A stretch of DNA of 64,000 nucleotides, taken from positions 310,001-374,000 of the forward strand of contig NZ_JAIGNO010000002.1 in the NCBI RefSeq assembly GCF_019711515.1, read 5' to 3'. The notes under the pieces are model-generated. The model ran no database searches and was not told the origin of the DNA. It saw only the letters and a list, made by a program, of their open reading frames with translations. Origin of the DNA: Qipengyuania qiaonensis (GTDB lineage: Bacteria; Pseudomonadota; Alphaproteobacteria; Sphingomonadales; Sphingomonadaceae). Positions 17,456-28,217 of the stretch are shown here, one piece after another. The position numbers were made by a program, and so were the translations under genes. Positions within the stretch are counted from its first letter, which is position 1. Every line of letters starts with the position of its first letter.

Positions 17456-17790
17456 CGCGATCCGGTATCCTTTCCAGCTCTGAGCCCGAAAGTCAGAAAT
17501 CCGCTGAACGGTTCCTGACTCCTGCATGTCGGCGCAGGCGACTCCCCCTTTGATTCCAAAACACCATAGCAGCGGCTCGCTCTATGGCCAGCTTTTCCAC
17601 AGGTCGGCGGGGCGTTTGGCAGGCAGTGTTGCCAAGTTTCCACAAGCGCCCTTGCCCGGGCGCTTGTGCGACAGCAAATTAAGGCCGCATTCACGCGCCG
17701 GGGACTGTGTATCCGTCCGCCCCCTTTGCCTTGCTCCGGGGCGCGCAGGCTTTATAGAGCCATGAAACTTGCAGAACACCAAGGACAGAC
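17456..17790. promoter_or_regulatory. 335-bp divergent spacer with two dyads
   Basis: No gene. It contains an 11-bp perfect hairpin (17641-17651 with 17658-17668, loop TTGCCC) without a T-tract, a second dyad TTGGCA..TGCCAA at 17616-17635, and two sites near the DnaA-box consensus, TTTTCCACA (17593-17601) and GTTTCCACA (17636-17644). Both flanking genes read away from it, so the hairpin is not a terminator for either. A 10-codon frame (17762-17794) ends overlapping the next start, but has no convincing ribosome site. Confidence 0.55.
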
Positions 17791-18240
17791 ATGAGCGCTT
17801 TCGCAACCTACCGCCGCCCCGCAACCTTCGTCGTTGCGATCGCAGCTTCGCTCGGCCTCGCGGCATGCGGCGGCGGGCGCGAACGGCCGCAGGCGGATCT
17901 TGCAGCCGCGCAGATCACCACGATCGGCGTGAACTCCTATCTGTGGCGCGCCGCTCTCGAGGCCGTCAGCTTCGCGCCGCTGCTGCAAGCCGATAGCAAT
18001 GGCGGGGTGATCGTGACCGATTGGTACGCCAATCCCAGCAATCCGGGCGAACGGGTCAAGATGACCGTGACCATTCTCGATTCGAACCTGCGCGCCGATG
18101 CCCTGCGCGTCGCCGCCAGCCGCCAGGTGAATCAGGGCGGTACCTGGGTCGATGCGCCGGTGCAGGCGGCGACCGTGCAGAAGCTGGAAGACATCATCCT
18201 GACCAAGGCCCGCGAACTGCGTCGCGAAGCGATGGGTTAA
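17791..18240 (+). CDS. DUF3576 family lipoprotein
   Basis: 149 aa. The signal peptide ends in a lipobox (SLGLAAC, Cys about residue 28), so the protein is lipidated and envelope-located. The remainder (INSYLWRAALE-like start, VIVTDWYANPSNPGERVK, and RADALRVAASRQ) matches DUF3576, a family of conserved alphaproteobacterial lipoproteins usually found next to leuS, as here. Function is not established; the association with leuS-lptE suggests envelope biogenesis. AAGGA lies five bases before the ATG. Confidence 0.88.
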   Translation: MSAFATYRRPATFVVAIAASLGLAACGGGRERPQADLAAAQITTIGVNSYLWRAALEAVSFAPLLQADSNGGVIVTDWYANPSNPGERVKMTVTILDSNLRADALRVAASRQVNQGGTWVDAPVQAATVQKLEDIILTKARELRREAMG

Positions 18241-18303
18241 GCTGACGGGCGCTGCCGAAAAGCGTCTTTCAATACCCGGTAAAATCCGTAAACGCGGCTG
18301 CCT

Positions 18304-20865
18304 ATGAGCAGCGATACCCGTTTCGATCCGGCCAGTGCCGATGCCCGCTGGCAACATGCGTGGGACCAGGCGCAGACTTTCCGCGCCGACAGCAATTCGA
18401 TCAAGCCCAAGAGCTACGTGCTCGAGATGTTCCCCTATCCCAGCGGGCGCATCCATATCGGCCATGTGCGCAATTACACGATGGGCGACGTGTTGGCGCG
18501 CTACAAGAAGGCGACCGGGCACGAAGTGTTGCATCCGATGGGCTGGGACGCCTTCGGCATGCCCGCAGAAAACGCCGCGATGGAAAAGGGCGTCCACCCC
18601 GGCGGCTGGACCCGCGCGAATATCGAGCACATGAAGGCGCAGCTCAAGCGGCTGGGCTTCGCACTCGACTGGAGCCGCGAACTGGCGACCTGCGAGCCCG
18701 ATTATTACGGGCACGAACAGGCGCTGTTCCTCGACCTGTACGAAGCGGGCCTCGTCTATCGCAAGGAGAGCGAGGTCAATTGGGACCCGGTCGACATGAC
18801 CGTGCTCGCCAACGAGCAGGTGATCGACGGCAAGGGCTGGCGCAGCGGCGCCGAGGTCGAGAAGCGCAAGCTCAACCAGTGGTTCCTGAAGATCACCGAT
18901 TTCGCCGAGGAATTGCTCGACGGTCTGGGCAGCCTCGAAAACTGGCCCGACAAGGTGCGGCTGATGCAGGAGAACTGGATCGGGAAGTCGCGCGGGTTAG
19001 AGTTTTCATTCGACCTTTCCGGTGGCGAGAAACTGCCGGTCTATACCACCCGGCCCGACACGATCTTCGGGGCGAGCTTCGTCGCGGTTGCGGCCGACCA
19101 TCCGGTTGCGCAGGGCCTCGACAGCGATGCCGCACGCGACTTCATCGCGCTGTGCAAGCGCGGCGGCACCACCGCCGCCGAACTGGAAACGGCGGAAAAG
19201 CTGGGCTTCGATACCGGGATCACTGCCACGCACCCCTTCACCGGCGCGGACCTGCCCGTCTACATCGCAAATTTCGTGCTGATGGATTACGGCACCGGGG
19301 CGATCATGGCCGTGCCCGGACACGACCAGCGCGACTTCGAATTCGCGACGAAATACGGCCTGCCGATCCCGCGCGTGGTCGCTGCCAGCGCCGAAGATGC
19401 CGGCAAGCCCTTCGATGGCGAGGCCGAGGCGGGCGAGGGCGTGCTCGTCAACTCCGACTTCCTCGACGGGATGGCGGTCGAAGATGCCAAGCGCGAAATC
19501 ATCGCCCGGATCGAACAGCAGGGCCGCGGACAGGGCAAGACCGTGTGGCGCCTGCGCGACTGGGGCGTATCGCGCCAGCGGTACTGGGGCACGCCGATCC
19601 CCTTCATCCACTGCGACACATGCGGCGTGGTGCCCGCGCCCAAGGACAGTCTGCCGATCACCCTGCCCGAGGATGTCGATTTCCAGACGCCGGGCAATCC
19701 GCTGCTGCGCCATCCGACATGGAAGCATGTCGACTGCCCCAAATGCGGCGGCAAGGGGATCCGCGAAACCGACACGCTCGACACTTTCGTCGATTCGTCT
19801 TGGTATTTCCTGCGCTTCGCCAGCCAGCCCGCGGACAAGCCCTTCGACAAGGACGAGATCGCCAAGTGGCTGCCGGTCGAACAGTATATCGGGGGGATCG
19901 AGCACGCGATCCTGCACCTGCTCTATGCCCGGTTCTGGACCCGCGCGCTGGCCCACATGGGACAGATCGACGTGAAGGAACCCTTCGCTTCGCTGTTCAC
20001 ACAGGGCATGGTCACGCACGAAACGTATTATTCGACAAAGACAGTTCAGGTCCGTGCTGAAGGCGAAACAGAATATCGACCGATGAAAACATTGGATCGC
20101 TTCTATTCCCCCGAAGAGATCATTCGAACTAGCGATGGCGCTACATTGAAAGATAACGGTGCGCCGGTCGAAGTTGGCCGCGTCATCAAGATGTCGAAGT
20201 CGAAGAAGAACGTCGTCGACCCCGACACCATCATCGACACCTATGGCGCCGATGCCGTGCGCTGGTTCATGCTGTCCGACAGCCCGCCGGAACGCGACTT
20301 GCCCTGGTCCGAAGCCGGGATCGAAGGCTGCAGCCGCTTCGTCCACCGCCTCTGGCGCCTGTTCGGCGCGTTCGATGGGGGTGCTCGGGGGGCCGATCAA
20401 GCGCTTGATCGACAGGTCCACAGGACCGTGGCGGCCGTGGCGGAGGATATCGAATCGCTCGGTTTCAACAAGGCCGTGGCCCGCATTTACGAACTCACCG
20501 GTGCGGTGGAGAAGGCGCAAGGCTCGGCCAGCCGCTCGGCCGCAGTCCGCACGCTGGCCCAGCTCGTCGCTCCCATGATGCCGCATCTCGCCGAAGAGGC
20601 CTGGGCCGCGATGGGACAGCAGGGCCTCGTGGCCGATGCGGATTGGCCGACAGTCGATCCAACTCTGCTGGTCGAGGACGAGGTCACCATCGCGGTCCAG
20701 CACAAGGGCAAGCTGCGCGATACGCTGACCGCGCCGAAGGGTGCGGCCAGGGAAGATCTCGAGCGGCTGGCGCTGGCTTCGGAGAAGGTGCAGCGTTCGC
20801 TTGACGGGGCAGAAGTGCGCAAGGTCATTGTCGTTCCCGACAGATTGGTGAATATCGTCACCTGA
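18304..20865 (+). CDS. leuS: leucyl-tRNA synthetase
   Basis: Class Ia synthetase charging tRNA-Leu, 853 aa. HIGH lies at residues 51-54 and KMSKS at 629-633; the editing domain (CP1) with its threonine-rich TTRPDTIFG start is between. A patch at about 20022-20170 (residues about 573-622), just before KMSKS in the leucine-specific insertion, uses AT-ending codons unlike the rest of the gene, suggesting a recombined segment. Otherwise the gene looks intact. The stop shares one base with the lptE start. Confidence 0.97.
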   Translation: MSSDTRFDPASADARWQHAWDQAQTFRADSNSIKPKSYVLEMFPYPSGRIHIGHVRNYTMGDVLARYKKATGHEVLHPMGWDAFGMPAENAAMEKGVHPGGWTRANIEHMKAQLKRLGFALDWSRELATCEPDYYGHEQALFLDLYEAGLVYRKESEVNWDPVDMTVLANEQVIDGKGWRSGAEVEKRKLNQWFLKITDFAEELLDGLGSLENWPDKVRLMQENWIGKSRGLEFSFDLSGGEKLPVYTTRPDTIFGASFVAVAADHPVAQGLDSDAARDFIALCKRGGTTAAELETAEKLGFDTGITATHPFTGADLPVYIANFVLMDYGTGAIMAVPGHDQRDFEFATKYGLPIPRVVAASAEDAGKPFDGEAEAGEGVLVNSDFLDGMAVEDAKREIIARIEQQGRGQGKTVWRLRDWGVSRQRYWGTPIPFIHCDTCGVVPAPKDSLPITLPEDVDFQTPGNPLLRHPTWKHVDCPKCGGKGIRETDTLDTFVDSSWYFLRFASQPADKPFDKDEIAKWLPVEQYIGGIEHAILHLLYARFWTRALAHMGQIDVKEPFASLFTQGMVTHETYYSTKTVQVRAEGETEYRPMKTLDRFYSPEEIIRTSDGATLKDNGAPVEVGRVIKMSKSKKNVVDPDTIIDTYGADAVRWFMLSDSPPERDLPWSEAGIEGCSRFVHRLWRLFGAFDGGARGADQALDRQVHRTVAAVAEDIESLGFNKAVARIYELTGAVEKAQGSASRSAAVRTLAQLVAPMMPHLAEEAWAAMGQQGLVADADWPTVDPTLLVEDEVTIAVQHKGKLRDTLTAPKGAAREDLERLALASEKVQRSLDGAEVRKVIVVPDRLVNIVT

Positions 20866-21353
20866 TGCGTATCCTTCTCGCCAGCCTCGCCCTTGCCACG
20901 CTCTCGGCCTGCGGCCTGTCGCCCATGTATGCGGGCGGCGGCAGCGGGGCGGTGGCGCAATCGCTGGCCGCGATCGAAGTGTCGCCGATCGAAGGGCGGG
21001 CCGGCTGGCTGGTGCGCAGTGCGCTGGAAGAGCGCTTCGCCGCCGCGGGCAGCGCCACCCCGCAATACCGGATCGAAGTGACGCTCGACGATCAGCTCGA
21101 AGGGCTTGCCGTGTTGCGCGACGACACGATCAGCCGCGAACGCCGGACGCTGCGTGCGCGCTACCAGCTGATCGATCTGGCGAGCGGCGAGATCGTGCTC
21201 GATGCGACCGATGGCTCGGATGCCGGTATCGATGTGGTGTCCAGCGAATACGCGGTTATCGCGGCCGAGCAGACCGCGCTCGAAAACCTCTCGCGGGATA
21301 TCGCCCAGCGGATCGTGACGCGAGTCGCGCTGGCGCTGCGCAAACAGCAGTGA
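20865..21353 (+). CDS. lptE: LPS assembly lipoprotein LptE
   Basis: Outer-membrane lipoprotein that plugs and supports LptD during LPS insertion. 162 aa, with a signal peptide ending LATLSAC (Cys16) followed by GLSPMYAG, typical of alphaproteobacterial LptE. Later beta-rich segments (YRIEVTLDDQLEG, ARYQLIDLASGEIV) fit the family. It overlaps leuS by one base and holA by four (GTGA), so leuS-lptE-holA should be one operon; the same arrangement is widespread. LptA and LptC are encoded 1-2.3 kb downstream on the other strand. Confidence 0.9.
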   Translation: MRILLASLALATLSACGLSPMYAGGGSGAVAQSLAAIEVSPIEGRAGWLVRSALEERFAAAGSATPQYRIEVTLDDQLEGLAVLRDDTISRERRTLRARYQLIDLASGEIVLDATDGSDAGIDVVSSEYAVIAAEQTALENLSRDIAQRIVTRVALALRKQQ

Positions 21354-22396
21354 AGCTCACCAACCGCGATTTCGCGGCCAAGGGGCGCGGGGCGGCGCAA
21401 GGCTGCTCGATCTTTTTCTTCTGCGGACAGGACGAGGCCGGGGCGAGCGCCGCGGCGAACGATCTCGTCACCTGGCTGGCCGAGCCGGGCGAGCGGGTGG
21501 AAATGTCCGGGGCGGACGTCCGGGCCGATCCCGCCCGGCTGGGCGACGAGGCGCGCACGACTTCGCTCTTCGGCGACAGGCGCCATATCTGGGTGCGCGC
21601 CAATGGCGACGAAGCGCATGAAGCGCTCAAGGTGCTGGTCGAAACGGGCGAGGCGGGCGCGGGCGAAGCCTGCCCGGTTATCGTCGTCGCGACCTCGGCG
21701 ACCGACAAGTCGCGCACCGCCAGATTACTCGAAAAGCGCAAGGACGCGCTGGTGGCGATGTTCTATCCGCCCGACCTGCAATCGGTCACCCGCAGCGTGC
21801 GCGCACTGGCCGATGGAGCGGGCGTGCGGCTGGGCGGCGATCTCGCCGAACGGATCGCGCGCGCGGCCAATCTCGACGTGCGACTGGCCAAGAGCGAGGT
21901 CGAGAAGATCGCGCTTTACCTCGATGCCAGCGCGCAAAGCCCGCAGACCGCGACGGCCGAGGACCTCGACGCGATCGGCGCTTCGAGCGAGGACGACGGT
22001 TTCGCCCCGCTCGTCAACGCGGTGATGGGCGGACAGGGCCCGAAGGTCGGGATCGAGCTTGCCCGGATGAAACAGCTCGGCCTCAACCCGGTCGGCGTCC
22101 TGCTTGCCTTCGAACGGCGGGCCGCACAGCTTGCCAGAATTGCAGCGGTGCTCGGCGCGCGTTCGTTCGGCGATCTCGATCGGGGCGAAGAGGCGCGGCT
22201 CGGCATTTTCTTCAAGGAGAAGCGCGATATCGGCCAGCAATTGTCGCTCTGGCGGCATGGCGACAAGCTCGACCGGCTGACCCAGCGCCTCGTCGGCCTG
22301 CATCGCGAATTGCTGACCAATAGCCAGGCTGCCGAACTGTTGCTTGCGCAGGGCCTGGCCGACATCGCCAGGGTTGCCGGAGCGAGGGCTCGCTAG
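21350..22396 (+). CDS. holA: DNA polymerase III subunit delta
   Basis: Clamp-loader subunit that opens the beta clamp; 348 aa, close to the usual 340. It starts with GTG at 21350 overlapping the lptE stop. The N-terminal domain reads like HolA (SIFFFCGQDEAGASAAA; normally FLLYGpDe), followed by the degenerate AAA+ domain and a C-terminal helical collar (QLSLWRHGDKLDRLTQRL). No Walker A is expected in delta and none is seen. The stop is seven bases from the lptA stop on the other strand. Confidence 0.92.
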   Translation: MKLTNRDFAAKGRGAAQGCSIFFFCGQDEAGASAAANDLVTWLAEPGERVEMSGADVRADPARLGDEARTTSLFGDRRHIWVRANGDEAHEALKVLVETGEAGAGEACPVIVVATSATDKSRTARLLEKRKDALVAMFYPPDLQSVTRSVRALADGAGVRLGGDLAERIARAANLDVRLAKSEVEKIALYLDASAQSPQTATAEDLDAIGASSEDDGFAPLVNAVMGGQGPKVGIELARMKQLGLNPVGVLLAFERRAAQLARIAAVLGARSFGDLDRGEEARLGIFFKEKRDIGQQLSLWRHGDKLDRLTQRLVGLHRELLTNSQAAELLLAQGLADIARVAGARAR

Positions 22397-22403
22397 CTGC
22401 GCC

Positions 22404-22952
22404 TCAGTTCTCGGGAACCGAGAACGTGCCCGTTACGCGACCGCCCGACTGGCCCTGACCGGTCACCGAGGAAGACCCGCTGGCACGCCCATCGACGCTC
22501 GATACGCCGGTCGCAAGGTCGATCACCAGTCGCCCGCCATTGAGCGTATCGCCGCCGCGATTGAGGCGGACATTGCCCGCCATCGTGATGATCCGGCGAT
22601 TGAAATCGTAAACCGCCGTATCGCCTTGCGCACGCTCGTTGCCACGGGTCACGTCGACGCCACCGGTCGCCATGATGCGCTGGATTTTGAGATTGCCTGC
22701 ATCGGTATAGTTCACGATCGTCCGCGCGGCGCTGAGGTTGAGCCCGGCCTGGGTGATCTTCACATTGCCCGACAGAACCACGCGATTCTGGCGATCCTGC
22801 AATTCGATGCGGTCTGCGGCGTAGCTGACCGGCGCATTGGAATCGTGCCCCGAAATCGCCTGCGCAGACAGCTGAATTCCGGCAAAGGCAGCCGCGGTAA
22901 CGGCGAAAGAGCCGATGCCCCAGCGGGCAATAGTGGGGAGCAGGTGCTTCAT
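22404..22952 (-). CDS. lptA: LPS transport periplasmic protein LptA
   Basis: 182 aa with an N-terminal signal sequence. The OstA/LptA beta-jellyroll pattern is clear: ADRIELQDRQNRVVLSGNVKITQ, DTAVYDFNRRIITMAGNVRLNRGGDTLNG, and a low-complexity Ser/Gly/Gln tail. It bridges the periplasm between LptC and LptD. The ATG shares one base with the lptC stop, so the two are translationally coupled. Confidence 0.93.
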   Translation of the reverse strand: MKHLLPTIARWGIGSFAVTAAAFAGIQLSAQAISGHDSNAPVSYAADRIELQDRQNRVVLSGNVKITQAGLNLSAARTIVNYTDAGNLKIQRIMATGGVDVTRGNERAQGDTAVYDFNRRIITMAGNVRLNRGGDTLNGGRLVIDLATGVSSVDGRASGSSSVTGQGQSGGRVTGTFSVPEN

Positions 22953-23620
22953 CAGGGCATCCTCAGCTTTCCGGGTTCCATGCGCAGCCGCGCATTGCCC
23001 GACAGGGTGATGGTGCGCGCGGAAAGGTCGGCGGTCAAGCGGTCCGCGCTGAAGGTGCCGGCGGGTATCGCGCCATCGACCCCGCCCGAACCGACGAGCT
23101 GCTTGTTGGCGAGATCCACCGATACGCCCCGCGCAAGCATGCGATAGCCATCGGCCGCGGTAAGCCGCATCGGCCCCAGAACGGATACGATCTCGTCGTC
23201 GATATCGTATTGTCCTCCCTCCGCCACCAGCCGGGCCGGGCCTTCTTCCAGCAACAGCCGCGCTACGATGTTGTTCATGCGCACGATGCCTTCTGCGCTG
23301 GAGCGCTGGACGGCTTCGCCGGCTGTCAGCGAAAACGGCCTGCCCGTGTTGTCGGCTCCGCGATAGAGGGCGTTATCGACGCGCAGGCGTTCGTCGATCA
23401 CGGCCACCTTGTTGCGGTCGAGCAGGAAGCTGATTTCGCCACGCGGGCTGAGCGGAGTGATGACCATCAAAGCCGCCAGAACCCCCACGCCCATCGGCAG
23501 CGCGCGGGCGAGGAAGGCGACGAGGCGGTCGTGCGAGCCGCCGGGCTCGGCCCAGTGCTGGCGCTCGCTGCGCCGTTGTTCCGCTTCCTGCGTTTCTATC
23601 CTGCGTTGCCCGGATGCCAT
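22952..23620 (-). CDS. lptC: LPS export ABC transporter periplasmic anchor LptC
   Basis: 222 aa: a charged cytosolic N-terminus, one membrane helix at about residues 35-57 (ALPMGVGVLAALMVITPLSP), then a periplasmic beta domain with repeated strands (RPFSLTAGEAVQ, GQYDIDDEIVSVLGPM, ARTITLSGNARLRM). Together with LptA and LptE it covers much of the LPS export bridge; lptB, lptF and lptG are not in the window. It follows rnd by 24 bp. Confidence 0.92.
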   Translation of the reverse strand: MASGQRRIETQEAEQRRSERQHWAEPGGSHDRLVAFLARALPMGVGVLAALMVITPLSPRGEISFLLDRNKVAVIDERLRVDNALYRGADNTGRPFSLTAGEAVQRSSAEGIVRMNNIVARLLLEEGPARLVAEGGQYDIDDEIVSVLGPMRLTAADGYRMLARGVSVDLANKQLVGSGGVDGAIPAGTFSADRLTADLSARTITLSGNARLRMEPGKLRMP

Positions 23621-23644
23621 GAATGCCGCCTGCCTGTGCGATCC

Positions 23645-24262
23645 TTACATGTGGCTGAAGATGTCGTGATCGGCCCATCCCGCCACGTCGAGGCGTGCAC
23701 GGGTGGGGAGGAAGCCGAAGCATGCCTCGGCCAGCCCGGTGCGGCCTTCCCGCGCCAGTCTGCGGTCGAGCTCGTCCTTGATGCGATGAAGATAGCGCAC
23801 GTCGCTGGCGGCGTAATCGCGCTGCGCGTCGCTCAGTTCGGGGCCGCCCCAGTCGCTCGATTGCTGGGCCTTGGAGATGTTCTCGCCCAGCAGTTCCTCG
23901 ACCAGCATCTTGAGGCCGTGGCGGTCGGTATAGGTGCGGGTGAGCTTGCTGGCGATCTTGGTGCAATAGCACGGCGTCGCCATCACGCCGAGATAATGCT
24001 CGATCGCGGCCAGATCGAAGCGCGCGAAATGGAACAGCTTGAGCCGGTCCGGATCGGCCAGGACAGCCTTGAGGTTCGGTGCGTCATAGGTACTTTCGGG
24101 GCCGAAGCGCACCAGATGTTCGTCGCCCTGGCCGTCGCTGATCTGCACGACGCACAGCCGGTCGCGGATGGTCACGAGGCCCATGGTTTCGGTGTCGACG
24201 GCCACGGGGCCATCGGCGAGGACGCCTGCGGGGAGGTCTTCTTCGTGGAAATGCACTGCCAT
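23645..24262 (-). CDS. rnd: ribonuclease D, short form
   Basis: 3'-5' exoribonuclease of the DEDDy family, 205 aa. Exo I is DTETMG, Exo II is the HFARFDLAAIEHYLG region, and Exo III is YAASDVRYLHRI with the catalytic Tyr. The HRDC domains of the E. coli enzyme are absent, as in the short alphaproteobacterial versions. The frame is open for another 670 bases upstream, but ATG 24262 gives the conserved N-terminus and the rest is antisense to ung. It heads the rnd-lptC-lptA transcript. Confidence 0.92.
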   Translation of the reverse strand: MAVHFHEEDLPAGVLADGPVAVDTETMGLVTIRDRLCVVQISDGQGDEHLVRFGPESTYDAPNLKAVLADPDRLKLFHFARFDLAAIEHYLGVMATPCYCTKIASKLTRTYTDRHGLKMLVEELLGENISKAQQSSDWGGPELSDAQRDYAASDVRYLHRIKDELDRRLAREGRTGLAEACFGFLPTRARLDVAGWADHDIFSHM

Positions 24263-24340
24263 GCGCGCGGCCTTAGGCCGATTGGGGATTCGTGGGAAGG
24301 GGTGCTGGATTAGGACGCGCGGAGGACTACAATCAGCTAC

Positions 24341-25021
24341 ATGGCCGAAAGCATCCCGGAAAGCTGGAAACCCGTCCTCGACCCGGTGCTGGCAACCGTG
24401 GAGGCGCGCAAACTCGGCGGCTTCCTCGTGGCCGAAGAGCAGGGGGGCAAGACGATCTACCCGCCGCGCGGCTGCCGGCTGCGGGCGCTTGAACTGACAC
24501 CGCTCGATACGGTCAAGGTCGTGATACTCGGGCAGGATCCCTATCATGGCCCGGGACAGGCGATGGGCCTGTGCTTTGCGGTGCCGGAAGGCGTGAAAGT
24601 CCCGCCGAGCCTGGTGAACATCTACAAGGAACTCGACGCGGATATCGACCTCACCCGGCCCGATCACGGAAACCTGAGCAAATGGGCGCGGCAGGGCGTG
24701 CTGCTGCTCAACAATACGCTGACGGTAGAGGCGGGCAAGGCGGGCAGCCATGCCGGGCGCGGCTGGGATGCGATCACCGATGCCTGCGTCGCGGCGGTGG
24801 CGGCGCGCGAGGAGCCCTCGGTCTTCATCCTGTGGGGCAGCCATGCGCAGGCCAAGGCGAAGCGGATTGCCGGGCTGCGCGGCGGACGGCACTGCACGAT
24901 CGAAAGCCCGCATCCCAGCCCGCTCTCGGCCCATCGCGGATTTTTTGGCTCGAAGCCGTTCAGCAGGACCAATGCTTTCCTCGCCGAGAACGGGCGCGGA
25001 ACGATCGACTGGACGCTGTAA
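24341..25021 (+). CDS. ung: uracil-DNA glycosylase, family 1
   Basis: Removes uracil from DNA in base excision repair; 226 aa. The water-activating loop GQDPYHGPGQA and the C-terminal HPSPLSAHRGFFG loop are both intact. GGAGG lies about 15 bases before the ATG. It is divergent from rnd (78 bp between starts) and 57 bp ahead of the serine hydrolase gene. Confidence 0.96.
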   Translation: MAESIPESWKPVLDPVLATVEARKLGGFLVAEEQGGKTIYPPRGCRLRALELTPLDTVKVVILGQDPYHGPGQAMGLCFAVPEGVKVPPSLVNIYKELDADIDLTRPDHGNLSKWARQGVLLLNNTLTVEAGKAGSHAGRGWDAITDACVAAVAAREEPSVFILWGSHAQAKAKRIAGLRGGRHCTIESPHPSPLSAHRGFFGSKPFSRTNAFLAENGRGTIDWTL

Positions 25022-25078
25022 GCTCTTGCCACCCTCCGACAGCTGTAGGATGACCTGCGAAAGCAGGAGGGGGTAACG

Positions 25079-26572
25079 ATGAAGCAGGCGATATTCAGGA
25101 CCGGTGCCGCGCTGGCAGTGCTGGGCATGGCGATTCCCGTCGGGGCACAGACCGATCCGCAGCCACCCGCCGCAACAGCCGATGCCTCTTCAACCGACGC
25201 GGTCAAGGCGGCTGCGCTTGCCGAAGCCATGCGTGCGGTCGAGCTGTGGATCGAGGGGCAACGGAAATATCGCCGGATCCCGGCCGTTTCGGCAGCCGTA
25301 GCGCAGGGCGACAATACGGTCTGGGCCAAGGGCTTCGGGACCACCGACCGGGCGAAGAAGACACCCGCCACGCCCGATACGATCTATTCCATCTGTTCGA
25401 TCTCGAAGCTGTTCACGGCCGTGGCCGTGATGCAGCAATGGGAACAGGGCAAGGTCACGCTCGACACGCCGATCACCGAATATCTGGCGTGGGCGAAGCT
25501 GGCAGACGATCCGCGCGAAAGCGTGCCGATCACGTTGCGTGGTGCCCTGACACATTCGGCGGGCCTGCCGCGCGAATCCGATTTTCCCTATTGGACAGGA
25601 CCCGATTTTGCCTTCCCTTCGCAAAGCCAGATTCGCGCGAAGATCGGGAGCCAGCATCCGCTCTATCCGGCGTCCACCACCTGGCAGTATTCGAATCTCG
25701 GCCTGACACTGGCGGGCGAGACGGTCGAAGCGGTGAGCGGCCAGCCCTATGCCGACTATGTCAGTGCCCATATTCTCGAACCGCTGGGGCTCGAGGACAC
25801 GCGGCCCGGTATCCCGACCGAACTCTATGGCAAGCAGATGGCGGTCGGTTGGGGTGCGTTGGAGGCGGATGGCATGCGCCCCCAGGTCAGGCTGTTCGAT
25901 CCGGCCGGAATCACGCCTGCGGCCGGCTTCAGCGCCAGTGTGGCGGATCTTGCCAAATTCGCGAGCTGGACCTTCCGCCTCGCCAGGTCCGGGCAACAAG
26001 AGGTGCTGCGCGCCTCGACACTGCGCGACATGCAGCGCGTGCATTACATGTCGCCCGATTGGGAAACGAGCTGGGGTCTCGGTTTCGCGGTGCGCAATGT
26101 GGGCGGCACGACGGTGGTCGGTCACGGCGGCGCTTGCCCGGGCTATCGCAGTGCGCTGATGATGGCGCCGAAAGAGGAGATGGGCGTCGCCGTGGCGATG
26201 AACGCGATGGACGATCCCGGTGTCATGGCCGAAGGCATAGCGGCGCTGGTCAAGGCGCGCGGCGAGGCCAAGCCCTTCGATGCGGTCGAAGGGGTCGATC
26301 TTGCGGACTTTGCCGGGGTCTATAGCGGACAGCCCTGGGATTCGGACTATCTGCTGATTCCCTGGGCGGGCGGGCTGACCTGGCTCGAACCCGATGCGAA
26401 TGCGCCGGCCGAACGCATGTGGCGCCTCAAGCCGCTCGGCGGCGACCGCTTTCGCGTGGTGACCGACAAGGGCGAAGAGCGCGACGAAGTCGTGTTCGAG
26501 CGCGACCGCGCGGGCAAGGTCCACGCGATCCGGCAGCACTCCAACACCAGCCGCCGGGTGAAGTCGCTCTAG
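25079..26572 (+). CDS. exported beta-lactamase-family serine hydrolase
   Basis: 497 aa with a signal peptide (cleavage near VGAQ-TD, about residue 24). The class C / penicillin-binding fold is shown by S107-I-S-K110 (nucleophile and general base), Y204-S-N206 and H349-G-G351 in place of the KTG triad. Such proteins are usually esterases or D-amino peptidases rather than antibiotic-resistance enzymes; nothing here proves beta-lactamase activity. The region after residue 400 is an extra C-terminal domain of this subfamily. AGGAGG lies at ideal distance before the ATG. It is convergent with gltD. Confidence 0.9.
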   Translation: MKQAIFRTGAALAVLGMAIPVGAQTDPQPPAATADASSTDAVKAAALAEAMRAVELWIEGQRKYRRIPAVSAAVAQGDNTVWAKGFGTTDRAKKTPATPDTIYSICSISKLFTAVAVMQQWEQGKVTLDTPITEYLAWAKLADDPRESVPITLRGALTHSAGLPRESDFPYWTGPDFAFPSQSQIRAKIGSQHPLYPASTTWQYSNLGLTLAGETVEAVSGQPYADYVSAHILEPLGLEDTRPGIPTELYGKQMAVGWGALEADGMRPQVRLFDPAGITPAAGFSASVADLAKFASWTFRLARSGQQEVLRASTLRDMQRVHYMSPDWETSWGLGFAVRNVGGTTVVGHGGACPGYRSALMMAPKEEMGVAVAMNAMDDPGVMAEGIAALVKARGEAKPFDAVEGVDLADFAGVYSGQPWDSDYLLIPWAGGLTWLEPDANAPAERMWRLKPLGGDRFRVVTDKGEERDEVVFERDRAGKVHAIRQHSNTSRRVKSL

Positions 26573-26626
26573 CTCGGACGATCGAACAGCCGCCGTCGAC
26601 CGGTCGCAGAACAACGGGGCCGGTCG

Positions 26627-28063
<1,437 letters not shown>

Positions 28064-28085
28064 CAGTCGATATCCAAACAAAAGT

Positions 28086-28204
28086 CGTCATTGCGAGCGC
28101 AGCGAAGCAATCCATGGTCGGACGGTTCTGCTGGTTTCATCCTGAGCAGCTTAACGAATAGGGCGCCATGGATTGCAGCGTCGCCTGCGTTTCCTCGCAA
28201 TGAC
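28086..28204. repeat. REP-like palindromic repeat, copy 1
   Basis: A 119-bp element whose ends are inverted: GTCATTGCGAG near the left end and CTCGCAATGAC at the right, with inner inverted CAATCCATGG / CCATGGATTG. It lies between gltB and gltD. A related element is at 49901. Such GTCATTGCGAG...GCAATCC elements recur between genes in many alphaproteobacterial genomes to my recollection. Confidence 0.85.
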
Positions 28205-28217
28205 TGGCGGAGGGAAA

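Noticed and set aside
17593..17644. Two near-DnaA boxes as a replication origin
   Set aside because: Only two inexact boxes, no AT-rich unwinding region, and no dnaA, parAB, hemE or gidA type neighbours.
17762..17794. 10-codon leader peptide MKLAEHQGQT for leuS attenuation
   Set aside because: Only one Leu codon, no convincing ribosome site, and it precedes DUF3576 rather than leuS.
19006..20703. 565-codon minus-strand frame opposite leuS
   Set aside because: Antisense shadow of an intact leuS with no recognisable protein features.
25079..26572. Antibiotic-resistance class C beta-lactamase
   Set aside because: The fold and catalytic Ser-Lys/Tyr are there, but HGG replaces KTG and the extra C-terminal domain fits the esterase/peptidase-like family.
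25190..26614. 474-codon minus-strand frame opposite the serine hydrolase
   Set aside because: No domain, composition typical of antisense GC-rich frames, and the plus strand has a complete catalytic set.
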